A stretch of DNA of 64,000 nucleotides from Endoryza foliicola (GCA_965226965.1 OZ245715.1:4154001-4218000), one strand, 5' to 3'; shown: positions 52,644-61,195, counted from the first letter of the stretch. Numbers and translations: made by a program. The notes: a model not told the origin generated them from the letters alone.

Positions 52644-53375
52644 ATGAAATTTTTCTTGATTCGATATACCAAGATCGTATTCATTTACCTCCGTCTCCAT
52701 GTGATCTTCCGCTTTTTTCATGGATTGCTTGATAACTTGCTGCACTTAAGTTTGCTTTCAAAATGGATCGCTACTAATAAATCCAAAGCTCCGAATGATT
52801 TCCCTTCCAAATGGGATTATCAAAAGCGCTATCCCTTATATGAAGCTTTGTTAGAAAAAGAGAACCTGCTCACCACTCCTATCTCTTATTTAGAATTTGG
52901 AGTGGCCAGTGGACAAAGCTTCAAATGGTATTTATCGAAGAACAGTCATCCCGATAGCCGCTTCTATGGTTTTGATACCTTCACCGGTTTACCTGAAGAT
53001 TTCGGTGCTTATAAGAAGGGAACCTTCAACGCCAACAATCAAACTCCTGAGATCAATGATAGCAGAGGAAGTTTCTATGCCGGATTGTTTCAACAAACCT
53101 TACCGGGATTTTTGAAGACCTTTCAAAACGATAAGCGCAAGATCGTGATGTTGGATGCTGATTTGTATTCGGCGACGCTTTTTACATTGGCATCTCTGGC
53201 ACCTTTCTTTGAAGTGGGTGATTTGATTTTCTTTGATGAGTTTTCCGTACCTACGCAAGAGTTCAAAGCTTTGCATGAATTTCAAATTGCGTTTCCGCAT
53301 ATTCAGTTGGAGTTTGTGGGGGCTTCGAATAATTTTTATTTCACGGCGTTTCGAGTGGGGAAAGTAGGGTTTTAG
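52644..53375 (+). CDS. TylF/MycF-like class I SAM-dependent methyltransferase
   Basis: A 243-residue enzyme. A hydrophobic, aromatic N-terminal segment (about 1-35) precedes a Rossmann-like fold with motif I YLEFGVASGQSFKW, motif II YGFDTFTGLPEDF, and VMLDADLYSAT plus IFFDEFS toward the C terminus. TylF-family O-methyltransferases act on sugars, and surface-polysaccharide versions are common in bacteria. No polysaccharide cluster adjoins it. Its promoter overlaps the end of a repeat element. Confidence 0.82.
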   Translation: MKFFLIRYTKIVFIYLRLHVIFRFFHGLLDNLLHLSLLSKWIATNKSKAPNDFPSKWDYQKRYPLYEALLEKENLLTTPISYLEFGVASGQSFKWYLSKNSHPDSRFYGFDTFTGLPEDFGAYKKGTFNANNQTPEINDSRGSFYAGLFQQTLPGFLKTFQNDKRKIVMLDADLYSATLFTLASLAPFFEVGDLIFFDEFSVPTQEFKALHEFQIAFPHIQLEFVGASNNFYFTAFRVGKVGF

Positions 53376-53384
53376 ATTTGGGGG

Positions 53385-53688
53385 GCGTTCACCGCAGAAG
53401 GCGCCAAGACCGCAAAGAAGTCGCAGAGATTTTCGTTGCGAACCTTTGCGATCTTGGTTTCTTTGCGGTAGAGGAAAAAGACTGAAAATTTTGAAGACTG
53501 AAATCGCTGAAAGAGTTAGTTTTCTTTGACCACGGACATCACCGATTTGAAAAGATTAACAAAGATTAGCCCTCGGTATTCAATCAACCTGACTGCCGGC
53601 TGTTCAATTATTAATTGTTACTTATTAATTATTAATTGGCTTTCCCGGCTGTTTCATTATTAATTATTAATTCTTAACTATTAATTAT
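53385..53688 (-). repeat. Composite intergenic repeat, reverse copy
   Basis: Read on the minus strand: AT-rich module, GCCGGCAGTCAGGTTGATTG, AATCTTTG octads, then the CACCGC fold-back (arms 53390-53428 and 53435-53474) with GCGGTAGAGG at its end. This fills the 314-bp gap before the DUF2238 gene. Confidence 0.8.
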
Positions 53689-53689
53689 C

Positions 53690-54343
53690 ATGCCTTTCTC
53701 AGTTGCCGTCTCAACCTTTCGCACACCCGTAAAAAAGAATTACTGGTTAATAGCATTTATTGTATTATTCTTTGCTTTATGGATCAGTACATTGGTGGGA
53801 ACCTCTGACCTGAGCAATTGGTTTTTGGAGAATACCCTCACCTTTATTTTTCTGATCTTCTTGTTTGTCACCTATAAGAAATATCAATTCAGCGATTTAA
53901 GTTATCTGCTCATTTTTGTTTACATCTGCTTGCATGTTTATGGAGCCAAGTACACCTATGCCGAGAATCCGCTCGGGTATTATTTGCAAGACCTCTTTCA
54001 TACCAAGCGCAATCATTACGATCGAATTGTTCATTTCAGCTTTGGATTCCTTTTGGCATATCCGATGCGGGAATTGTTCTTGCGTTGGTTGGGTTATCCG
54101 GTAAGAGTGTCGTGGTTATTGCCCATTGAGATCACGCTATCTGTAAGTGCATTCTATGAATTGATCGAATGGGCGGTTGCAGATCTGTTCTTCCCTGCCC
54201 AAGGCGATGCCTACTTAGGTACTCAAGGTGATATTTGGGATGCGCAGAAAGACATCTTCCTCGCGTTCTCGGGTGCTATTATTGCCACAACTATTGTGAG
54301 TGTTATTAAGAAGTGGATCTGGAGCGGAGAGGGGAAAAAGTAG
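53690..54343 (+). CDS. DUF2238 (YjdF-like) membrane protein
   Basis: A 217-residue inner-membrane protein with about six hydrophobic segments and the family landmarks NHYDRIVHFSFGF, ELIEWAVADLFF and GDIWDAQKDIFLA. The conserved His, Glu, Asp and Trp residues face one side of the helices as in DUF2238; function unknown. Start ATG follows an AT module directly. Confidence 0.88.
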   Translation: MPFSVAVSTFRTPVKKNYWLIAFIVLFFALWISTLVGTSDLSNWFLENTLTFIFLIFLFVTYKKYQFSDLSYLLIFVYICLHVYGAKYTYAENPLGYYLQDLFHTKRNHYDRIVHFSFGFLLAYPMRELFLRWLGYPVRVSWLLPIEITLSVSAFYELIEWAVADLFFPAQGDAYLGTQGDIWDAQKDIFLAFSGAIIATTIVSVIKKWIWSGEGKK

Positions 54344-54489
54344 CTGATACAAATGTGAGGATCAACAATCCCTCTTGCTACTACTTTACACTAGAAGGCA
54401 AAAGCAAGAGTTGCATACAAAAAAGCGAAGATTTTGAATAAAGTAAGAATGTATTGAAGCTCAACCAACTCGTTCTCAAAATAGGTATT

Positions 54490-55710
54490 TCATCTTTGCA
54501 TCTTTAGTTGAATTTCCGCCCTTTGTTGGGTTGATTTACTCATTGACAAAGCGGTTTCCAGATACTCTTGAGACTTTTCGGGTTTAACTTCACGATACAA
54601 TTCTCCCATCAATATATAGTAGGTTCGATTAAAAGTCAAACTCAACTGCTCAGCTTCCTTTATTGCCGCCTCTACCCCTTTTACTTTCGACAATGCCCAA
54701 ATTCTATTCAGCGCCACCATTGGAGAAGGATTGAGAATCAACAATGCATCGTAGAGTTTTAGAATGCTCTCCCATTTGTCTGTAAAAGTATGGTCCACAG
54801 TATGCCAGTAAGCAATACTTGCTTCAATATAATAGGTTGAGGTTGGTTGCCATTGTGAAGCTTGCTGCAAATAATAAAAGCCTTTTTCAATTAGTTCTCG
54901 GTCCCATAAACTTCTATCTTGCTCATCATAAAGAACTGTATTCCCGGTAACAGTTTGCCTTGCTTCTAAACGAGATGCTTGAAAACAAAGTAGCGACATT
55001 AACGCATTGCTGGAATGAAGATTGGTTTGCGGATTTTCTAATAGTAGGTATGTTAAGTTGAGAGCTTCAACACAAAGTTCTTTTCTGATAATGGAAGGGT
55101 TGGATTCAGAATAATACCCTTCGCTGAAAAGTAAGTAAATAGTACGCAAAACTGATTCGAGTCGTTTCGGGATTTCAGGTTCTGCCGGCATTTCAAGTTG
55201 AACCTTGTTTTCATTTAACTTCTCTTTGGCTCTTTGGAGCCGCTTATGAATGACCTCTTTTGAAGTAAAAAAAGCATCCGCAATTTCACTGAGTCCCAAT
55301 CCACCTAGAATACGCAATGCTAAACTAATTTGAGATTCAACTGATATTGAAGGATGGCAAACAGCGAATAACATTTGCAATTGACTATCAGAAATATTAC
55401 CGGCAGAGAAGTCAATACTTGATTCATTACCACTATTGCCCTCTAAAAGTTTTTGAGATACAAGTTTGTTGAAATGATTACTTCGTGTCAGGTAATTTTT
55501 CAACTTATTCTGCGCAACTTTATAAAGCCAAGCAGTTGGATTGGCGGGTATACCTTTATAGGGCCAGTTCTCCATTGCAGTCAAAAAGGTTTCACTCACG
55601 ATGTCTTCAGCAATTTCAATATGCTCAATGCCGAATGATTTCGTAAGCACAGCCACCATTTTACTGTACTCTTTTTTAAATAAATGCGGAATAATAGAAT
55701 GACCAGCCAT
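54490..55710 (-). CDS. ECF42-type sigma factor with C-terminal TPR-like domain
   Basis: A 406-residue sigma factor. Region 2 (about 10-85; IEIAEDIVSETFLTAMENWPY in part, EDIVSETFLTA) and region 4 (about 115-180; GLSEIADAFFTSKEVIHKRLQRAK in part) are followed by a ~220-residue helical TPR-like extension typical of the ECF42/SigJ-like group (DUF6596). That group has no anti-sigma factor and is usually beside a YCII/DGPF protein, as here. The extension is needed for activity in studied members. Confidence 0.93.
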   Translation of the reverse strand: MAGHSIIPHLFKKEYSKMVAVLTKSFGIEHIEIAEDIVSETFLTAMENWPYKGIPANPTAWLYKVAQNKLKNYLTRSNHFNKLVSQKLLEGNSGNESSIDFSAGNISDSQLQMLFAVCHPSISVESQISLALRILGGLGLSEIADAFFTSKEVIHKRLQRAKEKLNENKVQLEMPAEPEIPKRLESVLRTIYLLFSEGYYSESNPSIIRKELCVEALNLTYLLLENPQTNLHSSNALMSLLCFQASRLEARQTVTGNTVLYDEQDRSLWDRELIEKGFYYLQQASQWQPTSTYYIEASIAYWHTVDHTFTDKWESILKLYDALLILNPSPMVALNRIWALSKVKGVEAAIKEAEQLSLTFNRTYYILMGELYREVKPEKSQEYLETALSMSKSTQQRAEIQLKMQR

Positions 55711-55719
55711 TTTAATAAA

Positions 55720-55733
55720 GCCCCAATTGGGGC
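55720..55733 (-). terminator. Intercistronic hairpin between YCII gene and ECF42 sigma gene
   Basis: Perfect GCCCCAATTGGGGC palindrome in the 30-bp gap, followed by TTTATT on the minus strand; may limit how much sigma factor is made from the YCII transcript. Confidence 0.6.
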
Positions 55734-55740
55734 ATTGAAA

Positions 55741-56082
55741 TTAATGTGTCATAATTTGGCGTACTTCAACCGTATTTCCTTCTCCTTGCAAAATGGGTGC
55801 CCCTTTAGCAAATTCGGCCGCTTCTTCTGCTGTGGCTGCTTTCACTACAATGTACCCACCCAAGGTTTCTTTTATATCACCAAATGGTCCGTTCGTTACT
55901 ATTTTCTGATGATCCACCACTTTTGCATCATCGAATAGCAGTCCGGTACCTCCCACAAATTGGTTTTTAGCCACAATACTATTCACCCAATCCATTTGTT
56001 GCTTCATCCAAATCTGCATTTGTTCCGGAGATACTTTACCATTGGCATTTTCATGTCTGAAGAGAAGAATGTACTCTTTCAT
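55741..56082 (-). CDS. YCII-related (DGPF) domain protein
   Basis: A 113-residue YCII-family protein. It starts MKEYILLFRHEN and contains the DGPF-type motif as NGPFGDIKETLGGYIVV. YCII domains are dimeric ferredoxin-like folds with a conserved His-Asp pair; DGPF proteins are the conserved partners of ECF42 sigma factors, but their biochemical role is unproven. Upstream of the sigma gene on one transcript, with a hairpin between. Confidence 0.93.
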   Translation of the reverse strand: MKEYILLFRHENANGKVSPEQMQIWMKQQMDWVNSIVAKNQFVGGTGLLFDDAKVVDHQKIVTNGPFGDIKETLGGYIVVKAATAEEAAEFAKGAPILQGEGNTVEVRQIMTH

Positions 56083-56484
56083 CGCTTAATTTTTAAAAAG
56101 TTACTGAATGTAAGAACTATACTCCAATAACAAACGAGGAAGTCCCAAAGGGACAAAGAGACCCAAAAAAATAAAGGCAGGGATACAAATGATAAAAACG
56201 CCTCCCGTGAGACTGAAAATTCAACGCGGAATATGCTACCGCAAACTAAGGAAGCCTTTCAACTCGTCCCTTCGACTCAACCCTTGGTTGGCCCTTCGAC
56301 AAGCTCAGGAACCGCTCAGGGACTTCGCAGTGTTTTCGCAATGAAAGTCGCTTCGAAAACGCTGCGTACTTGTCCTGAGCGAACCGAAGGTTCAGTCGAA
56401 GGACGCTGCGCCGCCGCGGTAAAAAAAAACAAAAGCACTCTGCGACCTCTCAGCGTACTTTGCGATCTCTGCGGTGAACAGTCT
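56083..56484. repeat. Gene-free interval with REP-like and octad repeats
   Basis: Two REP-like elements (CCCTTCGACAAGCTCAGG at 56273-56312 and CCTGAGCGAACCGAAGG at 56375-56402) and CGCAGCG/CTCTGCG octads to 56477. No gene. Confidence 0.78.
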
Positions 56485-57408
56485 TTAAACGCCTTTCATA
56501 AACTTCACAATATCCCTCAGCAACTGCGTAGACGCATCGATTTCGTCCTTCTTAATAGACACGCTTTCAATATTGAACCCAATTGGGATCTTCTTTTTTT
56601 CAGCGAATTCGATGATTTCGGAAGCGATGTGCTTGCAGGTTTCAACGGAGGAAGCAAGGATGTCTTTAGAGTGCTTCAAATCGTTGTACAACCACTTGGG
56701 TACTTCAATGCCCAACCATTCCATAAACTTCAGGGTTCTGAGAGAACCACAGGGTGATAAGGTGAAAATGATGGGATGAAGTTCTTGATTGTTATCGAGT
56801 GCAGAATAGTAGTAGTCGGACAAAAGATTCTTGGTATCGTTCATGCTGTAAACGCATTGTGATACGAAGAAGCGGCAACCGTCATTGCTTTTATTAAAGA
56901 GGCGCTCGTGTTCGTCGCCTTTGCGGGTATGTCGCTCCGGAATGGTAACGCCCCCTAATACAAAATGATTGGCCAATTCCTTCTTCAGTTCATAGGCATC
57001 TTTCAGAGTGAAATTGGTGAGTTCAATTTGTTTGCGGGAAGAAGCACCTACGAACACAGAATATTCCACGTCTTGATTGGCGAGGATCCATTCGGTGAAT
57101 TGAGCTCTATTGAGATTGCCGATGCTTTTATAAATGATTTTAGGGATTTCCAGGTCGGCGAGGTATTGACGGCTGTAGTCTTCCGGAGTTAGGGTTGGTA
57201 CGAAGCTGAAGGTACGTTCTTCGTCGGTGCGGGTTGCTTCGTCTTGGATATCGTAGAGCAGGAGTCCGTCAACCGGAATTCCCTGCAAACGTTCTTTTTG
57301 TTTTTGGGCGATGAATGTTCTGCGTTCCAAATCGGTGGTAACCTTTGGGGGTGTGAGACCATAAAAAACCAATCCGGTAGAGCGTGCGGCTATCTTCTCG
57401 TGCAACAT
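56485..57408 (-). CDS. Methylenetetrahydrofolate reductase-like protein
   Basis: A 307-residue protein resembling MTHFR TIM-barrel enzymes in length and landmarks: GGVTIPERH (position of the PEKH-like segment), DGCRFFVSQCVY (equivalent to the F-TQ-F-motif) and TLSPCGS. It differs from classic MetF in most of the rest, and the usual N-terminal FAD-binding landmarks are unclear. It could act on a folate or on a related C1 carrier. No methionine-synthesis gene is adjacent. I give it as MTHFR-like only. Confidence 0.62.
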   Translation of the reverse strand: MLHEKIAARSTGLVFYGLTPPKVTTDLERRTFIAQKQKERLQGIPVDGLLLYDIQDEATRTDEERTFSFVPTLTPEDYSRQYLADLEIPKIIYKSIGNLNRAQFTEWILANQDVEYSVFVGASSRKQIELTNFTLKDAYELKKELANHFVLGGVTIPERHTRKGDEHERLFNKSNDGCRFFVSQCVYSMNDTKNLLSDYYYSALDNNQELHPIIFTLSPCGSLRTLKFMEWLGIEVPKWLYNDLKHSKDILASSVETCKHIASEIIEFAEKKKIPIGFNIESVSIKKDEIDASTQLLRDIVKFMKGV

Positions 57409-57425
57409 AGTGTAAAATATGCGCG

Positions 57426-57632
57426 AAATTAAGTAAGAATTGAGAATAAGAATTAATAATTAATAAGTAATAATTAATAATGAAACAGCCGGCAGTCAGG
57501 TTGATTGAATACCGGGGGCTAATCTGTGTTAATCTGCTTTAATCTGGGCTATCTATGATGAAAACATTCATCACAAAGTAAATCTTCTGCGACTCCTTTG
57601 CAGACTTAGCGGTCGTTGCGGTGAGACTACAA
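57426..57632 (+). repeat. Composite intergenic repeat, forward copy
   Basis: Order on the plus strand: AATTAATAATTAATAAG, GAAACAGCCGGCAGTCAGG, TTGATTGAATACCGGGGG, TAATCTG octads, CTCCTTTGCAGAC-type octads and final GCGGTGAG. It ends at the stop of the SRPBCC gene. Confidence 0.8.
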
Positions 57633-58091
57633 TCATCCTTCCAACAACTCTTTTAATTTATCCAATGCAGCCGGATATTTTTCGTTGAAATAGTCTCGAT
57701 ATTCTTCAACGGCATCCAAGTCGACTGTAACAGTAGTTCTCCCATTGACTTCTACAAAACTGTAATTCTCATGTCCACCCGCCCATGGTTCCACTTGTTC
57801 TCCGCTCGTTATTTCAGTTTCACCATCTAAAATACCGTAATGACGAATTGATACAAATTGTGCAGGTTGATTTTCTTCTACTTCAGAAATCATTCCTGCT
57901 TTCTTTCCATTTTGGTCCACTCCAATAAAATACATTTTAGTTCCTTTCACCCATTTGCCCTCATAGGTAGATGTTGGATTGAAGGCAGCGGTCCAAAATT
58001 CATAGCTGCTTTTATTGTTCAAGCCCAACATTGCTTCATAGACCTTTTGTGCGGATGCGTTGATCTCTATTGTAAATTGGAGTGTTGTCAT
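57633..58091 (-). CDS. SRPBCC/AHSA1-like domain protein
   Basis: A 152-residue single-domain protein of the START/Bet v1-like SRPBCC fold: starts TTLQFTIEINASAQKVYEAML, with SSYEFWTAAFNPTSTYEGKW and an amphipathic C-terminal helix. Such proteins bind lipids or hydrophobic ligands or serve in stress response; no ligand is evident. The ATG at 58091 is preferred; the longer frame adds residues that do not match the family. Confidence 0.9.
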   Translation of the reverse strand: MTTLQFTIEINASAQKVYEAMLGLNNKSSYEFWTAAFNPTSTYEGKWVKGTKMYFIGVDQNGKKAGMISEVEENQPAQFVSIRHYGILDGETEITSGEQVEPWAGGHENYSFVEVNGRTTVTVDLDAVEEYRDYFNEKYPAALDKLKELLEG

Positions 58092-58164
58092 ATTTACAGT
58101 TGTTAGTGTTACTAATGTACATAAAAGTGATGATGAAATATTGCAGTCGTATACAAACAAGGTT

Positions 58165-58402
58165 CCATTCTGTGTTAATCTGCTTTAATCTGGGCTATTT
58201 GTGGTCAAAAAATCACCGCGAAGTGCGCAAAGATCGCGAAGGATCGCAAAGTAAATCCTCTGCGTTCCACTGCGCCTCTGTTTCCTCTGCGTCTTAGAAA
58301 TTCCTCAATTATTTTACGCTACCGCAAAGAAACAAAGATCGCAAAGGTCCTCAACAAACAACGCTGCGTTATCGCTGCGGCCGCTGCACCGTCGCGGTGA
58401 AA
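58165..58402 (+). repeat. Composite repeat, partial forward copy, with extra octads
   Basis: TGTGTTAATCTGCTTTAATCTGGG, then CACCGCGAAGTGCGCAAAG octads (in part: GTTAATCTGC, CACCGCGAAG), fold-back CTCTGCG runs and further CTACCGCAAAGAAAC octads to 58402. Confidence 0.75.
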
Positions 58403-58453
58403 CCACTTGAATTCTTATCAATTCAGAAAATTTAGTACACTTATCTTCCTCAA

Positions 58454-58576
58454 TTACACACAACAACAGTCTTCATTTGTTTTATAAAGTCCCAATAATC
58501 CAACCGCCGCCGCTCTTCGATAATCTTCAAAAGCTTTATCTATCAGACCATTTTCTTTATAAAATTGAGCTACTGA
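58454..58576 (-). pseudogene. Possible remnant of a small tetratricopeptide-like gene
   Basis: A 40-codon open stretch without a start codon; an in-frame stop lies immediately upstream. The translation reads like one helix pair of a repeat protein (AQFYKENGLIDKAFEDYRRA) and ends in CCCV. It may be a decayed gene end, or chance. The surrounding 58403-58640 interval is AT-rich and shows nothing else. Confidence 0.25.
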
Positions 58577-58643
58577 TTAACAATATAAATTATATATAAT
58601 AATAACAATAACCAACACACTAACGAATATACTAAATTCCCCA

Positions 58644-58678
58644 CAAAAAAAGCACCACCGCTTCCGCAGTGGTGCTTT
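58644..58678 (-). terminator. Terminator after blaR1-like gene
   Basis: Minus-strand GCACCACTGC / GCGGTGGTGC hairpin followed by a run of seven T, 23 bp after the stop. Confidence 0.88.
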
Positions 58679-58701
58679 ACCATATATTCAAAAAATAACT
58701 T

Positions 58702-60777
58702 CTATTTCAATTCAATCTCAATCACGCCGTTCTTGCCCTTGTCGCCGAATTTTTTGATGGCTTTTTCGCCTTTCCAAACGGTGATCGACTTGATGTCGTT
58801 AGGGTTGATTTCTTGTAATTTGGCTTCCTGTTCCGTCATTTCCTTTCCGTTGATAATATAATAGCCGTGGAATTGATCGGTGATATTGGGCTTAGAAGAA
58901 TTGATACTAACGGTGCTACCATCCGATTTTCCATCGCCCACCGTAGTAAAAGTGTTTTTACTAGCGGTGCGATCACTTACCGTAACCCAACCCGATGTGG
59001 TGGTTTGAGTGGAGGCCGTTGCTTTGCCGGTTCCGGAGCTAACGGTTACGCCTGCACCTGACTTGGTGTAGATTTGCACTACCGGACGACCGGTTTTATC
59101 ATTGAATTTTTCCGCACTCGCATCCTTCAGTACATTCACCGAACTGATATCATTGGGCGAGATCGAATTCATATCAAAATCATCGGGCATCATCTTCCCG
59201 TCTACATAAATAATAGGATCATCAGTACCCTTTATTCTTATGGCCTGCTTAGGTACGGCAACGCTTGTACCGGTTACACTGATCTTATGCTCAACCGGAT
59301 TCAAAGCCGCTTTCTCATAGATCGCTGGTGTAGGTGCACTAATGATAGTGGCGTCGCCGTATGGTATTAGCTGTATAGTTGGGGCGGGCGGCGGCGGAGG
59401 CGGCAATTCACCGTACTTCGCTACATTGGCCTTGCGATCTTTATCCCAGTCTTCCTTCGGGATGGTAGCCACAATTTTACGATTCTTGTCGCGCACAATC
59501 ACCAAGGGCTCTCCCTCATTGTCAGCAATGCTTACAAGATAGCCCTTACTGTTGGGTTTGGGGGCAGAAGGAGGAGGTGGCGGCGGTGGTGCCGGCGCTG
59601 CTGCTCCCGGTGGCGTTGGCGGTGTTGGCGGCATGGGTGCGGCCGCTATTTCGGCTGCAGATCTCGCTCCCGGTGGGGGCGGTGGAGGCGGCGTAGGAAT
59701 CTTGCCGTACTTGTCCTGAAAATCCTTTTCCTGCTTTGGATCACTGAGGTCGTACTCTTCCTTAGTGCCGTCTTCTTTTTCCACCACGGCTTTGTGGTCC
59801 ATTACTTTAATGTGCTTCCAACCCTTGGCTTTGGGCTTGGCAGTGGCAGTGCCCGGTTTGGGCACCGTGTCGGTGTTGTTCAAGGTTAGCGTTGGTTGCT
59901 GCGCTTCCGTTGCTTGGGCCGAGCGGAAGGCCACCAACAGTACCCCGGCTAAGGGTACAATAAAGAGAAATTTTACCAAGTGCATCTTCGCACTTCTCAT
60001 TTTGTTCATCATGGCTATACGTTTTTTTAGTGACGCAAAATTGAATTTAGTGGCTATACTAAATTGTGATACTCCAATTACTTTTAATAACAAATATTGA
60101 TAGGTCTTCTTGTCGATACCCTGATTCAACACATACTGATCGGCAATGTATTCCAAGTTCTGACGAATCGCCGCCTTGATCATCCACGCAAAGGGATTGT
60201 ACCAATTCAATATACAGATCCATTCCGCTACCAACATGTCTACAGTATGACGCTGCTTCACGTGTATGAACTCGTGTCTTATGATCTCCTTCAACTCCTC
60301 TTCACTGTGCTGGTGCTGGTTCACGAAAATAGAATTGCCATAACTGAAGGGCATGATCGGCGCTTCTACCTGATACAAACGCACACCCTCTCCCGATATC
60401 AAAGTGCTTTTCCTACGCAACCGATAAATAGAGATCTGTTGCATCAATAAGCGCATAAACATGATGGTTATACCCATGCCAATGAATACTACCACGGCTT
60501 CTTTCCATGTCCAGTCGTGCGATACCGCGTATTGGATCACCTGATTTTCGGCGAGTGAAGGGATATAGGTTTGTACGGCACCATAGCCTTCCTCGTGCTG
60601 TTTTAAAAGCGGACTGATATCAATGCTCGCAAAAGCAAAGCTCAATGCCGAGTACAGCAAGAGGTACCAACGGTTCCATTGGTGGAAGGTGAGTCGGCGC
60701 AACAAGAACCAGTAAAACAGGAACACCACTGCTAAACTGATCGATAATTTGATGATGTATGCAAACAGGAAACTCAT
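58702..60777 (-). CDS. BlaR1-like M56 peptidase with Pro-rich linker and TonB-plug-like repeats
   Basis: A 691-residue membrane sensor-protease. Four helices with a cytoplasmic zinc motif RHEFIHVKQRH (HEFIH; about residue 170) form the M56 peptidase. A second landmark is SLKKRIAMMNKM near the last helix (about 250). The periplasmic part has Pro-rich runs (PPPPPPPG near 365, PPPPPPPS near 400, PPPPPPAP near 455), then two repeats of a TonB-plug-like pattern (IIYVDGKMMP...DISSVNVLKD, and YIINGKEMT...DIKSITVWKG followed by GDKGKNGVIEI). It should sense a signal and cleave the BlaI repressor encoded just upstream. Replacement of the penicillin-binding sensor by plug-like repeats suggests a non-beta-lactam signal. 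Confidence 0.88.
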   Translation of the reverse strand: MSFLFAYIIKLSISLAVVFLFYWFLLRRLTFHQWNRWYLLLYSALSFAFASIDISPLLKQHEEGYGAVQTYIPSLAENQVIQYAVSHDWTWKEAVVVFIGMGITIMFMRLLMQQISIYRLRRKSTLISGEGVRLYQVEAPIMPFSYGNSIFVNQHQHSEEELKEIIRHEFIHVKQRHTVDMLVAEWICILNWYNPFAWMIKAAIRQNLEYIADQYVLNQGIDKKTYQYLLLKVIGVSQFSIATKFNFASLKKRIAMMNKMRSAKMHLVKFLFIVPLAGVLLVAFRSAQATEAQQPTLTLNNTDTVPKPGTATAKPKAKGWKHIKVMDHKAVVEKEDGTKEEYDLSDPKQEKDFQDKYGKIPTPPPPPPPGARSAAEIAAAPMPPTPPTPPGAAAPAPPPPPPPSAPKPNSKGYLVSIADNEGEPLVIVRDKNRKIVATIPKEDWDKDRKANVAKYGELPPPPPPAPTIQLIPYGDATIISAPTPAIYEKAALNPVEHKISVTGTSVAVPKQAIRIKGTDDPIIYVDGKMMPDDFDMNSISPNDISSVNVLKDASAEKFNDKTGRPVVQIYTKSGAGVTVSSGTGKATASTQTTTSGWVTVSDRTASKNTFTTVGDGKSDGSTVSINSSKPNITDQFHGYYIINGKEMTEQEAKLQEINPNDIKSITVWKGEKAIKKFGDKGKNGVIEIELK

Positions 60778-60795
60778 GATTGCAAGGATTTAGGT

Positions 60796-61158
60796 TTAAG
60801 AATGACCGTTTTCAATCATATCAATGATCTCTTTCAATTCGGCAGGACTTAATTTCTTCTGCTCCACGAAAAAGTTCACGAGTTCTTTGTAAGAGTTGTC
60901 GAAGTAGTTCTTTACCACACTGTTCATGTACTGCTTCTTAAACTCTTCCTCTTTGAGGGTAGGCTTGTACCAATAGGTATTGCCCACGGCTTTGCTGCTG
61001 AGGTAGCCTTTCTTTTCCAGGTTCTTGATGGTGGAGGCTAGGGTGGTATAGGGCACAGCTTCTTTCAAATGCTCCAAAAAGCTTTTCACGCTTCCTTCTC
61101 CACTTGCATATACCGCTAATAAGGCCTCTTCTTCTTGAACGGTTAATTTCTCCAGCAT
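60796..61158 (-). CDS. BlaI/MecI/CopY-family repressor
   Basis: A 120-residue winged-helix repressor: LTVQEEEALLAVYASGEG begins the DNA-binding domain, with TTLASTIKNLEKKGYLSSK as the recognition segment. The C-terminal dimerisation part has the usual YMNSVVKNYFDNSYKELV. The cleavage site for BlaR1-like proteases would lie near the middle of the protein. Upstream are two 15-bp palindromes that probably are its operators. It shares an operon with the blaR1-like gene (18-bp gap). Confidence 0.93.
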   Translation of the reverse strand: MLEKLTVQEEEALLAVYASGEGSVKSFLEHLKEAVPYTTLASTIKNLEKKGYLSSKAVGNTYWYKPTLKEEEFKKQYMNSVVKNYFDNSYKELVNFFVEQKKLSPAELKEIIDMIENGHS

Positions 61159-61161
61159 ATC

Positions 61162-61195
61162 TACGAAGTTTTCGTAAAGCTACGGAAAATTCGTA
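61162..61195 (-). promoter_or_regulatory. Two candidate BlaI operators
   Basis: TACGAAGTTTTCGTA (61162-61176, perfect 6-bp arms) and TACGGAAAATTCGTA (61181-61195, one mismatch), centres 19 bp apart, beginning 3 bp upstream of the blaI start. A -7-like TAAATTTTG lies just upstream (61201-61209). A repressor bound here would block transcription of blaI-blaR1. Confidence 0.75.

Noticed and set aside
56233..56757. 174-codon plus-strand frame
   Set aside because: Crosses REP-like repeats and the antisense of the MTHFR-like gene; no protein features.
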